The position numbers and the translations under genes were made by a program. A stretch of DNA of 64,000 nucleotides from the NCBI GenBank assembly GCA_910586225.1, contig CAJUIL010000012.1, forward strand, positions 31,586-95,585, read 5' to 3'. The notes under the pieces are model-generated. The model was not told where the DNA came from, did not search any database, and saw only the letters and a list, made by a program, of their open reading frames with translations. The stretch comes from an uncultured Eubacterium sp. (GTDB lineage: Bacteria; Bacillota; Clostridia; Lachnospirales; Lachnospiraceae). This document shows, piece after piece, positions 25,673-33,900 of this stretch; position 1 is the stretch's first letter; each line of letters starts with the position of its first letter.

Positions 25673-25703
25673 TGTAACAGGTCAGCTTGTCTGAACTGTT
25701 ACA
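25673..25703. repeat. 31-nt dispersed palindrome, copy 2
   Basis: Inverse complement of the element at 4477-4507 with one base changed (TGTAACAGGTCAG arm). It lies between the divergent BlaI-type operon and the sugar kinase gene. Confidence 0.75.
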
Positions 25704-25794
25704 ACTTTTGAAGAAATTTCCTGCTTTTTAATGACAAATGACCAAAAAAAGAGTACTATAAGGAATAGCAAAAAAATTTTTACGGAGGTACCCA

Positions 25795-27390
25795 ATGAGC
25801 GAAATGAAAGAAACGATTGTAAATGGAAAAGCGGTTCTCGGAATAGAGTTTGGATCTACGAGAATTAAGGCTGTATTGATTGGCGAGGACAATACGCCGA
25901 TCGCGTCTGGTGCGCATGACTGGGAAAACCGTCTGGAGGACGGGATCTGGACTTATACGCTGGATGATATCTGGACAGGCCTGCAGGACAGCTATACAAA
26001 AATGGCAGCGGATGTAAAAGCACAGTATGGCGTAGAGGTGACCAGCCTTGCCGCAATCGGTTTTTCTGCTATGATGCACGGATATATGGTATTTGATAAA
26101 GCTGGAGAGCTGCTTGTGCCGTTCCGTACATGGAGGAATACGATCACCGGACAGGCAAGCGAGCAGCTGACAGAGCTGTTCCAGTATCACATTCCGCAGA
26201 GATGGAGCATTGCGCATCTGGATCAGGCGGTTTTAAACGGAGAAGAGCACGTAGCAAGTATTGATTACCTTGTAACGCTGGCTGGATACATACATTGGCA
26301 GCTGACCGGGGAAAAGGTACTTGGAGTCGGGGAGGCTTCGGGAATGTTTCCGATCGATATTGCTGCGTGCGATTATAATCAGCGGATGGTCGACCAATTT
26401 GATGAAAGAGTATCGGCAAAGGGTTACCCATGGAAATTAAGGGATATCCTGCCGAAAGTGCTTTCCGCAGGGGATGCTGCAGGAAGTTTGACAGAGGAAG
26501 GAGCGAAAAAGCTGGATGTGTCCGGCAAGCTGTGCGCAGGCATTCCGGTCTGTCCGCCTGAAGGCGACGCAGGAACAGGTATGGTAGCGACGAACAGTGT
26601 CGCGGTGCGTACAGGCAATGTTTCCGCAGGAACTTCCGTATTCGGTATGGTCGTTATGGAAAAGGAGCTGTCAAAGGTATACGAGGAAATCGACTTGGTA
26701 ACGACACCGACCGGAAATTTGGTCGGAATGGTTCATTGCAACAACTGTACTTCCGACCTAAACGCATGGGTGAACTTGTTTAAGGAATTTGCAGAGAGCT
26801 TTGGAATGACCGTGGATATGAACCAGCTGTTCGCTACGCTATATCATAAAGCGCTGGAAGGGGACAAGAACTGCGGCGGGCTGCTTGCCTACAATTATTT
26901 TTCAGGGGAGCACGTAACAAAATTTGATTCCGGACGGCCGTTATTTGTACGCAAGCCGGACAGCAGCTTTAACCTTGCAAACTTTATGCGCGCGCATCTG
27001 ATGGCTTCCCTGAGTGTGTTAAAGACGGGACTGAACCTGATGCTTAAAGAAGAGGGCGTAAAGGTAGATAAGATGTTAGGGCATGGAGGCTTGTTTAAGA
27101 CGAAGGGTGTGGGCCAGAGTATTCTTGCAGCGGCGATTAATGCTCCGGTATTTGTAATGGAAACCGCCGGTGAAGGCGGTGCGTGGGGTATCGCGCTGCT
27201 GGCGTCTTATATGGTAAACAAAGCGGATGGAGAAAGTCTGGACGACTATCTGAACAACAAGGTATTTGCCGGACAAGAAGGGATCAGGATGGACCCGGAT
27301 CCTGCGGATGTGAAAGGTTTTGACGAATTTCTGGAGGCGTATACGGCGGGGCTGCCAATCGAGAGGGCGGCTGTGGAGCATTTTATGTAA
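25795..27390 (+). CDS. FGGY-family carbohydrate kinase (ribulokinase/xylulokinase-like)
   Basis: 531 residues; ACGGAGG precedes the ATG. The N-terminal phosphate loop LGIEFGSTRIKAVLI, FSAMMHGYMVFD, RTWRNT, the catalytic-region GEGDAGTGM equivalent (PPEGDAGTGMVATNSVAVRTG), and the C-terminal LGHGGLFKTKGVGQ and ETAGEGGAWGIALLA are clear FGGY features. The group is usually found with pentose genes, but no isomerase or epimerase is adjacent, so the sugar is unspecified. A galactanase gene follows 130 bp downstream on the same strand, separated by a hairpin. Confidence 0.85.
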   Translation: MSEMKETIVNGKAVLGIEFGSTRIKAVLIGEDNTPIASGAHDWENRLEDGIWTYTLDDIWTGLQDSYTKMAADVKAQYGVEVTSLAAIGFSAMMHGYMVFDKAGELLVPFRTWRNTITGQASEQLTELFQYHIPQRWSIAHLDQAVLNGEEHVASIDYLVTLAGYIHWQLTGEKVLGVGEASGMFPIDIAACDYNQRMVDQFDERVSAKGYPWKLRDILPKVLSAGDAAGSLTEEGAKKLDVSGKLCAGIPVCPPEGDAGTGMVATNSVAVRTGNVSAGTSVFGMVVMEKELSKVYEEIDLVTTPTGNLVGMVHCNNCTSDLNAWVNLFKEFAESFGMTVDMNQLFATLYHKALEGDKNCGGLLAYNYFSGEHVTKFDSGRPLFVRKPDSSFNLANFMRAHLMASLSVLKTGLNLMLKEEGVKVDKMLGHGGLFKTKGVGQSILAAAINAPVFVMETAGEGGAWGIALLASYMVNKADGESLDDYLNNKVFAGQEGIRMDPDPADVKGFDEFLEAYTAGLPIERAAVEHFM

Positions 27391-27403
27391 AGACAGAGTA
27401 AGA

Positions 27404-27441
27404 CGGACTCTGCAGCTTGCAAACAGGCTGCAGAGAGTCCG
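27404..27441 (+). other. Hairpin between the sugar kinase and galactanase genes
   Basis: CGGACTC-TGCAGC (27404-27416) pairs with GCTGCA-GA-GAGTCCG (27427-27441) with a 2-nt bulge and a 10-nt loop. No T-run follows, so it is either a weak terminator or an mRNA-stabilising element. Confidence 0.5.
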
Positions 27442-27520
27442 ACACAGCCTGCTATGCTTCCCAGATCAATGTTCAAGCGTATTCTGGAGCTTGATTATTT
27501 TACGCAGGAGAAAACATACT

Positions 27521-29512
27521 ATGAAAAAGAAAATATGGTGCATCATCCTGACTCTCGTGCTGTCTGCAGGCATTGCTGCCTGCGGCGGAAAAACGGTAAA
27601 GACAGCATCCGGACAACAGCTGGATCAGGATGCGCAAAAAGGACAGGAGGGAGAAGGAAATCAAGGGGGACAGCAGGCCGATCAGGCAGGCATATCGAAA
27701 TACGAGCCGCAGCTTCCGGACGGAAAAGAGGAAGCGGATATTTTTATTGAGCCAATCGAGGATATATCCGAAGATTTTATTAGGGGGATGGATGTATCCA
27801 GTGTGATCGCATTGGAGGAAAGCGGCGTTATTTATTATAATGAACAGGGAGAAGAAGAAGACTTGTTCCGTGTTCTGGCAGATGCCGGAGTAAATTATAT
27901 CCGTGTGCGCGTTTGGAACAACCCGTACGATAAAGATGGAAATGGCTACGGGGGCGGGAATAATGATGTGGAAAAGGCTGCAAAGATCGGGGCCAGGGCA
28001 GCGCAGTATGGGATGAAGCTGCTGGTTGACTTTTATTATGCGGATTTTTGGGCAGATACGCAAAAACAGCAAGCGCCGAAAGCTTGGGCGAAGATGGCTG
28101 TGGATGAAAAGCAGCAGGCTTTGTATGCCTTTACAAAGAAAAGCCTGCAAACGATCTTGGATGCCGGGGGCGATGTCGGCATTGTCCAGCTCGGAAATGA
28201 AATAAATAACGGGCTGGCAGGAGAAGAGGCATGGGAGGACCGGATCTTGCTGCTGAAGCAGGGAAGCCTTGCAGTACGCGAGGCGGCGCAGGAAAAAGAG
28301 CGGGACATCCGGGTTGCTGTGCATTTTACGGGTATTCATGACCATGACCAGACAGCGGCTTATGCACAAACGCTTGCGGATGCCGGGCTGGATTATGATA
28401 TTTTCGGCGTTTCTTATTATCCTTACTGGCATGGGACGATGGAGCATTTAGAGACCGTATTGAAAAATATCCACAATTCCTATGGGAAGGATACGCTTGT
28501 GCTGGAAACTTCTTATTGTTATACGCTAAAGGATGACGACGGATCTGCCGGCAGCATTGGACAAAAGGATCTGCCTGACGGATACACGGCTAGTGTGCAG
28601 AGCCAGGCGGCGTGTGTACGCGATGTAATGGCGGCGGCATCCGAAGCGCTTTCGCTAGGTGTATTTTACTGGGAGGGTGCGTGGATCCAAGCAGAGGCAG
28701 CACAGAGCAAAGAACGATTTGGCTGCGCTTGGGACAATCAGGCGATGTTTGATGCGGAAGGACATCCGCTTGCATCGTTAAATGTATTTAAGTATCTGGA
28801 ATACGGAACTTCTTGTGCACAGGAAATAGATTATATAGAAGAAACAGTGAAAGAGCTTTACTTGGGGGAAGAGCTGCAGCTGCCGGAAACAGTGAATGTG
28901 GTGTACAATGACCGTTCTTTGAATGGGACGGCAGCAGTAGAGTGGGATCAGAAACAAGTGGAGGATATCCGCACGGACAAGGTTGGCGCCTATACAGTAG
29001 AAGGTCGCTTGCCGGACGGCACAAGGACAGTCTGTCAAGTGAACGTGTCGAAAAAGAACTGGCTGCTGAACGCAGGATTTGAAAAGAATGATATTTCCAT
29101 GTGGAAGGCATCCTACAAAGGGGATACCAATCCTGCACATATCCAGCAAAAAGAAGCGAATGCGAGAACCGGACAGAACAGTTTTCAGTTTGAAGGTGAC
29201 GCAAAGCAGGATTTTACGATGGAACAGACCGTGTCCGGACTGGAAGCGGGAACGTATCAAGCGTCTGCCTTCATTCAGGGTGATGATGCGGGGAAGACAG
29301 CTAAAATTTATCTGTATGCTGTGACAGATGGGAAAACGTTTCAGTCGGAGCCAGTGAAGCTGCATGGTCAGGGGAAATGGATCAAGCCGGTCATCAAGGG
29401 GCTAAAGCTGGACGAAAGGTCATCCGTTACGATCGGCATGAGAGTGAAATGCGCCGCGGGTGCCTTTGGGACGATGGATGATTTTGCGCTCATAAAAAAG
29501 CAGGAGAACTAA
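27521..29512 (+). CDS. Lipoprotein endo-beta-1,4-galactanase (GH53)
   Basis: Start at ATG 27521 after GCAGGAG; the upstream open frame overlaps the kinase gene and is not used. 663 residues. A lipoprotein signal peptide (KKKIWCIILTLVLSAG, lipobox IAAC) and an acidic Q/G-rich linker precede the GH53 barrel (about 85-440), with acid/base Glu in QLGNEINNG (about 225) and nucleophile Glu in VLETSY (about 330). A bacterial Ig-like segment and a CBM-like beta-sandwich (NWLLNAGFEKNDISMWKAS...) complete it. It would cut pectic beta-1,4-galactan at the cell surface. Confidence 0.9.
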   Translation: MKKKIWCIILTLVLSAGIAACGGKTVKTASGQQLDQDAQKGQEGEGNQGGQQADQAGISKYEPQLPDGKEEADIFIEPIEDISEDFIRGMDVSSVIALEESGVIYYNEQGEEEDLFRVLADAGVNYIRVRVWNNPYDKDGNGYGGGNNDVEKAAKIGARAAQYGMKLLVDFYYADFWADTQKQQAPKAWAKMAVDEKQQALYAFTKKSLQTILDAGGDVGIVQLGNEINNGLAGEEAWEDRILLLKQGSLAVREAAQEKERDIRVAVHFTGIHDHDQTAAYAQTLADAGLDYDIFGVSYYPYWHGTMEHLETVLKNIHNSYGKDTLVLETSYCYTLKDDDGSAGSIGQKDLPDGYTASVQSQAACVRDVMAAASEALSLGVFYWEGAWIQAEAAQSKERFGCAWDNQAMFDAEGHPLASLNVFKYLEYGTSCAQEIDYIEETVKELYLGEELQLPETVNVVYNDRSLNGTAAVEWDQKQVEDIRTDKVGAYTVEGRLPDGTRTVCQVNVSKKNWLLNAGFEKNDISMWKASYKGDTNPAHIQQKEANARTGQNSFQFEGDAKQDFTMEQTVSGLEAGTYQASAFIQGDDAGKTAKIYLYAVTDGKTFQSEPVKLHGQGKWIKPVIKGLKLDERSSVTIGMRVKCAAGAFGTMDDFALIKKQEN

Positions 29513-29600
29513 AATGCTTTTGCCGTAAGAATGGCAGATCGATGAATGGAAAGTATAAGTTTTGGAGATATGAGAATAAAAAGAAGATGGAGATTAAAAA

Positions 29601-30695
29601 ATGGCAGGAAATAGAAAGATTATTTTGACAGGCGACCGCCCAACTGGAAAGCTGCACGTAGGACATTACGCAGGCTCGTTAAAACGGCGTGTCGAACTGC
29701 AGGATTCAGGGGAATTTCAGCAAATATTCATTATGATCGCGGATGCGCAGGCATTGACGGATAATGCCGACCATCCGGCAAAAATCCGCGAGAATATTAT
29801 GGAGGTGGCGCTGGACTATCTGTCTGTCGGGATTGACCCGGCAAAATCCACAATTTTTGTCCAGTCGCATATTTCGGAGCTGACAGAGCTTTCTTTTTAT
29901 TATATGAACCTTGTTACGGTATCCAGATTGCAGCGGAATCCGACTGTCAAGGCAGAGATCCAGATGCGGAATTTTGAAACAAGCATTCCGGTAGGTTTTT
30001 TCACTTACCCGATCAGTCAGGCAGCGGATATTACTGCGTTTGAGGCTACAACCGTTCCGGTAGGCGAGGATCAGGCGCCAATGCTGGAGCAGACGAGGGA
30101 GATTGTGCACAAATTTAATTCCGTATATGGGGAAACACTTGTAGAACCGCAAATACTCTTGCCGGATAACGAGGCGTGTCTGCGTCTGCCAGGGACAGAC
30201 GGCAAGGCTAAAATGAGCAAATCGCTTGGAAACTGCATTTATTTGTCAGAATCCGAAGAGGATGTGCGCAAAAAGGTTATGTCTATGTTTACGGACCCTG
30301 ATCATATCCGGATACAGGATCCTGGAAAGCTGGAAGGAAATACGGTATTTACGTATTTGGATGCGTTTAGCAGGCAGGAGCATTTTGCTGAATATCTGCC
30401 GGAATATGCGAATCTAGATGAACTGAAGGAGCATTATCAGCGCGGCGGGCTGGGTGATGTAAAGGTGAAGAAATTCTTGAACAGTGTCATGCAGGAGGAG
30501 TTAAGCCCGATTCGTGCACGCAGGGCGAGGTATGAAAAGGATATTGAGGGCGTGTACGAAATCTTGCGCAGCGGCAGTGAGCTGGCAAAGGAAACCGCGG
30601 CAAAGACGCTGGATAAAGTGAAGCACGCGATGAAGATAGATTATTTTACAGATCAGACATTTTTGGCGGAGCAAAAGGAGAAATATTCCAGATAG
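29601..30695 (+). CDS. trpS: Tryptophan--tRNA ligase
   Basis: 364 residues. Class I signatures are present: HIGH-type GKLHVGHYAGSL at the N-terminus and KMSKS in TDGKAKMSKSLGN. The DQAPMLEQTREI motif of the bacterial TrpS dimer is also present. The length is slightly above the usual 330-340 and fits the variant common in clostridia and bacteroidetes. GGAG precedes the ATG at 9 nt. It ends in the long symmetric terminator at 30707-30766. Confidence 0.95.
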   Translation: MAGNRKIILTGDRPTGKLHVGHYAGSLKRRVELQDSGEFQQIFIMIADAQALTDNADHPAKIRENIMEVALDYLSVGIDPAKSTIFVQSHISELTELSFYYMNLVTVSRLQRNPTVKAEIQMRNFETSIPVGFFTYPISQAADITAFEATTVPVGEDQAPMLEQTREIVHKFNSVYGETLVEPQILLPDNEACLRLPGTDGKAKMSKSLGNCIYLSESEEDVRKKVMSMFTDPDHIRIQDPGKLEGNTVFTYLDAFSRQEHFAEYLPEYANLDELKEHYQRGGLGDVKVKKFLNSVMQEELSPIRARRARYEKDIEGVYEILRSGSELAKETAAKTLDKVKHAMKIDYFTDQTFLAEQKEKYSR

Positions 30696-30706
30696 AATGG
30701 AATAGA

Positions 30707-30766
30707 ATAGAAAAGAAAATCCTGTTAAGACAAAGATACCAGTCTTAACAGGATTTTCTTTTCTAT
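30707..30766. terminator. Bidirectional terminator between trpS and the C39-like peptidase gene
   Basis: Two perfect 25-nt arms (30707-30731 and 30742-30766) around a 10-nt loop; the stem base is A-rich on one side and T-rich on the other, so it works on both strands. The GC-core is AATCCTGTTAAGAC. Confidence 0.92.
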
Positions 30767-30774
30767 ACGGAAAG

Positions 30775-31692
30775 TTAATAAGAGGAATATGCCCACAGAT
30801 TTTTAATTTGTCCTCTTAAATTTTCGAAGCTCCAGCTCTTGCTGCTTCGATCGATGCAATTTGGGTCATTGACGAAAAATCCTTCTTCGTCATAGCCGTA
30901 GATCAGGATAAAATGGCCCTGTGTTGTGAAATCGCCAGGACCCATAGAGCAGATGATCGGATGTCCGGCATCCAGCGAGGACTTCATCACGGATTCGTCC
31001 AGTGATAATTCCCGCGCTGAAAGGCCGAGCGCCGCTGCGCCTTCGGTCATTAGCGACCATGCGGTGCCGCTGCCTTCAACATAATATCCGCGCTCTTCGC
31101 TAAAACGGGCAACATCCGCAGGGGTCTGGTCAGAACGTCTGGTCAGTGCTACGAGCGCCATCGACAGGCAGGTCGGGCCGCAGCCGGAGAGTCCGATGAT
31201 ACTGCCGCCATATGAGACATATCCCCAGCGCTTGTCCCATTGCAGGAAAAGAGGAAAATCCTGTTTTAGCTCTTTTTCCCGAAAGCCCTCTTGGGCAGTA
31301 TACTGAGGCAGGTTTGCATCCAGATAGCCCGCGACGAAATCTTCCATTTCCGGGTTGTTCAGATAGGCGGATAATAAAGTCTCGGAATATTGGTTACGGT
31401 TGTTATAAATCTTTGCTGCTTTTTTGCTCATATTGGAATAATTCTTTAATTCAGATGTAATTTGTGAGGTGTGCCGCTCGATTGGCTGCTTAACGCTTAC
31501 GGCCGAAGCTGCCTGCAGGTGGTTTTGTTCAGGTCTGGTGATGCTGTCGGCGGTCAAAAGACGGCTGCTTGCCGTCCGCAATCCAACGACAATGACTGCC
31601 ATAAGCCCGGTTAGACAGAGCGCGCGCCGAAACGCACGCTGCCTTTTCCGGCGGATATTCTTTTTTCTTGTTCTAATTTCTGCTCTTGTCAT
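30775..31692 (-). CDS. Membrane-anchored C39-like cysteine peptidase
   Basis: 305 residues; GAGGAGG before the ATG. An Arg/Lys-rich N-terminus and a TM anchor (about 24-42) are followed by a helical linker and a peptidase_C39_2 (papain-like) domain: oxyanion/catalytic region YGGSIIGLSGCGPTCLSMAL (Cys), GHFILIYGYD (His) and NDPN (Asn/Asp). Such exported proteins are common in clostridia, and their substrates are mostly unknown. It is not next to a bacteriocin ABC transporter, so a leader-peptide role is unlikely. Confidence 0.85.
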   Translation of the reverse strand: MTRAEIRTRKKNIRRKRQRAFRRALCLTGLMAVIVVGLRTASSRLLTADSITRPEQNHLQAASAVSVKQPIERHTSQITSELKNYSNMSKKAAKIYNNRNQYSETLLSAYLNNPEMEDFVAGYLDANLPQYTAQEGFREKELKQDFPLFLQWDKRWGYVSYGGSIIGLSGCGPTCLSMALVALTRRSDQTPADVARFSEERGYYVEGSGTAWSLMTEGAAALGLSARELSLDESVMKSSLDAGHPIICSMGPGDFTTQGHFILIYGYDEEGFFVNDPNCIDRSSKSWSFENLRGQIKNLWAYSSY

Positions 31693-31845
31693 AGTATCCT
31701 CCTCGCAATGCTTTGTATTTAGTATAAATGATTTTTTATTTCGGGTCTTTTCATTTGTAATACAATTTCCTTACAAAATCCATACGGAACTGCTAAAGTT
31801 TTTAGCATAAAGTTGATTATAAAATTAAGAACAATCAAAATGGCA

Positions 31846-32802
31846 TCAGTGCTGCAGGATTTTTTTCAGTACGTTGGCGGAATTTTTCAACAGCTCTTGT
31901 TCTTCCTCGTTAAGTGTGATCGGCATCAGTCCTTCAGCGCCGTTCGCGCCGATGATTGTCGGCATACTTAAGACGATGTCATGCAGGCCATAAAAATCAT
32001 CCAGCATGACAGATACAGGAAGAATCGATTTTTCGTCACGTACGATTGCTTCGCAGATGCGGCGGACTGCCATAGCGATCCCATAATAAGTCGCTTTTTT
32101 CTTGTCAATAATTTCATAAGCGCTGTTTTTCACAGTTTGCGCGATTTCCCGCATCGCGGCTTCGTGATGGAAATAGCCGCGCATTTCGCATACGTCGTTC
32201 AGCGGGACGCCGGATACGTTGGCGCTGCTGAATGCTGCGATCTCACTATCGCCATGCTCGCCGATAATAAAAGCGTGGATACTGCGGCTGTCCACACCCA
32301 GATGCTCTGCAAGCTCGCTTTTGAGCCTTCCGGTATCCAGTACCGTTCCAGAGCCAATGACGCGGTTTTTTGGAAGACCGGAGGTTTTCAGCGCTTCGTA
32401 GGTCAGGATATCCACAGGATTAGATACGATCAGAAGAATGCCTGCGCAGCCGTAGGCCAGGATCTCCTGTATGACAGAGTGCATGATCTTTGTGTTTTTA
32501 TGGACCAGGTCCAGACGTGTTTCGTCGGGCTTTTGGTTGGCGCCGGCGGTAATGATTATGACGGCGGCATCCGTAATATCTTGGTAAGTGCCGGCATAAA
32601 TTTTCATAGGGCGGGCAAACGGTGTTCCGTGGCTGATATCCAGCGCTTCTCCGTCTGCGCGGTCTGCGTCCGCGTCAATTAAGATCATTTCGGAAAACAA
32701 CCCGCTCTGCATTAGGGCAAAGGCAGTAGAAGAGCCTACGAAGCCGCAGCCGATGATCGCGGCCTTGCGTAGGTTGACCGTAGTGCATGATTTGTCAGAC
32801 AT
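31846..32802 (-). CDS. ldh: L-lactate dehydrogenase
   Basis: Start at ATG 32802 (MSDKSCTTVNL) with AGAGGT 7 nt upstream. 318 residues. NAD-binding AIIGCGFVGSSTAFALM, DLVHKNTKI, SNPVDILTY, RVIGSGTVLDTGRLK with the substrate arginine, and catalytic IGEHGDSE are present. The glutamine/residue pattern after the glycine loop (ITAGANQKPDETR) is that of lactate rather than malate dehydrogenase. It reduces pyruvate to L-lactate in fermentation. It is a single gene, divergent from the CorA gene. Confidence 0.93.
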   Translation of the reverse strand: MSDKSCTTVNLRKAAIIGCGFVGSSTAFALMQSGLFSEMILIDADADRADGEALDISHGTPFARPMKIYAGTYQDITDAAVIIITAGANQKPDETRLDLVHKNTKIMHSVIQEILAYGCAGILLIVSNPVDILTYEALKTSGLPKNRVIGSGTVLDTGRLKSELAEHLGVDSRSIHAFIIGEHGDSEIAAFSSANVSGVPLNDVCEMRGYFHHEAAMREIAQTVKNSAYEIIDKKKATYYGIAMAVRRICEAIVRDEKSILPVSVMLDDFYGLHDIVLSMPTIIGANGAEGLMPITLNEEEQELLKNSANVLKKILQH

Positions 32803-32927
32803 ATCAGATACCTCTTTGAAGTTTTTTCTTATTGTTTTCATTTATGGTAATATTTATACATAATTTGTTAATTTTTAGAAAGACTGAACAGAATAGATAA
32901 AAGTTATTGAAGGGAAATATAACAAAT

Positions 32928-33758
32928 ATGCAAAAGGTTCTCAATATAGAAGAAGCAGAAGAATATACAGAATATATGGACGACAGGGTGGTCCGTTATA
33001 TCCGGGATGGAAGAACGGAGACATTTGAAAGTTATCAAAAATACACGCTGTTTGTATTTCCGTTTTATGATATCCGTCAGCCGGGTATGGCGTCCAAGCA
33101 GATCATGGTTTATATGGATCACGAGGATCTGCTGCTGTTATGCGAGGGGCAGCGGGGGTTTGAGCGGGTGCGCAGCCTTTTTGAGAAAGGCGTGACAAAT
33201 GAATGTGCACTCTGGGGATTTTTCCAGAACCTTCTGAAAAATGATATGGATAATTTGGAGGATTTGGAATGCGAGGTTGCGGAAGCAGAGATGGCGGCAA
33301 TGGTACGCTTCCAGAATGACTATATCCGCAAGATCATTGCGTACAGGAAAGAGCTGCTGCGCTTAAAGCGGTATTATGAGCAGCTGGATACGATCATGGA
33401 CAGTCTGATCTTAAATGAAAATAAGCTGCTTTCACAAGACGGCATTCAGCATTTTACGATACTGGCGAACCGTACGACCAGGTATCTGCAAAATGTACTG
33501 AACCTGCGCGACTATGTAACGCAGATGCGGGAAGCGTATCAGTCTCAGATCGATATCGAGCAAAACAATCTGATGAGGCTGTTTACGGTGATTACAACTG
33601 TTTTTCAACCGCTGACTTTGATGGTCGGCTGGTATGGTATGAATTTTTCTGGTATGCCAGAGATGGATTGGACGTATGCTTACCCAGTCTTTATCGGGGT
33701 CAGTGCGCTTGTATGTGTGTCGCTGCTTGCGTTTTTTAAGAAAAAGCGGTGGGTGTAG
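32928..33758 (+). CDS. CorA-family magnesium/divalent cation channel
   Basis: Start at ATG 32928; the TTG frame 7 codons upstream begins inside the ribosome site. 276 residues. The N-terminal cytoplasmic domain and long stalk helix (YIRKIIAYRKELLRLKRYYEQ) are followed by two C-terminal TM helices with the pore signature YGMNF. It is shorter than E. coli CorA (316) but normal for the clostridial group, and the N-terminal domain is reduced. Confidence 0.9.
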   Translation: MQKVLNIEEAEEYTEYMDDRVVRYIRDGRTETFESYQKYTLFVFPFYDIRQPGMASKQIMVYMDHEDLLLLCEGQRGFERVRSLFEKGVTNECALWGFFQNLLKNDMDNLEDLECEVAEAEMAAMVRFQNDYIRKIIAYRKELLRLKRYYEQLDTIMDSLILNENKLLSQDGIQHFTILANRTTRYLQNVLNLRDYVTQMREAYQSQIDIEQNNLMRLFTVITTVFQPLTLMVGWYGMNFSGMPEMDWTYAYPVFIGVSALVCVSLLAFFKKKRWV

Positions 33759-33900
33759 CATTTGTGATTTTATAAAAATAGGAGTGTGCTTTTTGTAAGA
33801 TTCGTGATAGAATAGAATAGAAACATAGAAGCCGCTGCAAAAGCGATATCAGACTTTGTGTGGTGACTGCCAGTTGACAGAAAGTATGGAGATCATATAT

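Noticed and set aside
31981..32682. 233-codon plus-strand frame opposite ldh
   Set aside because: Shadow frame; the minus strand encodes a complete lactate dehydrogenase.
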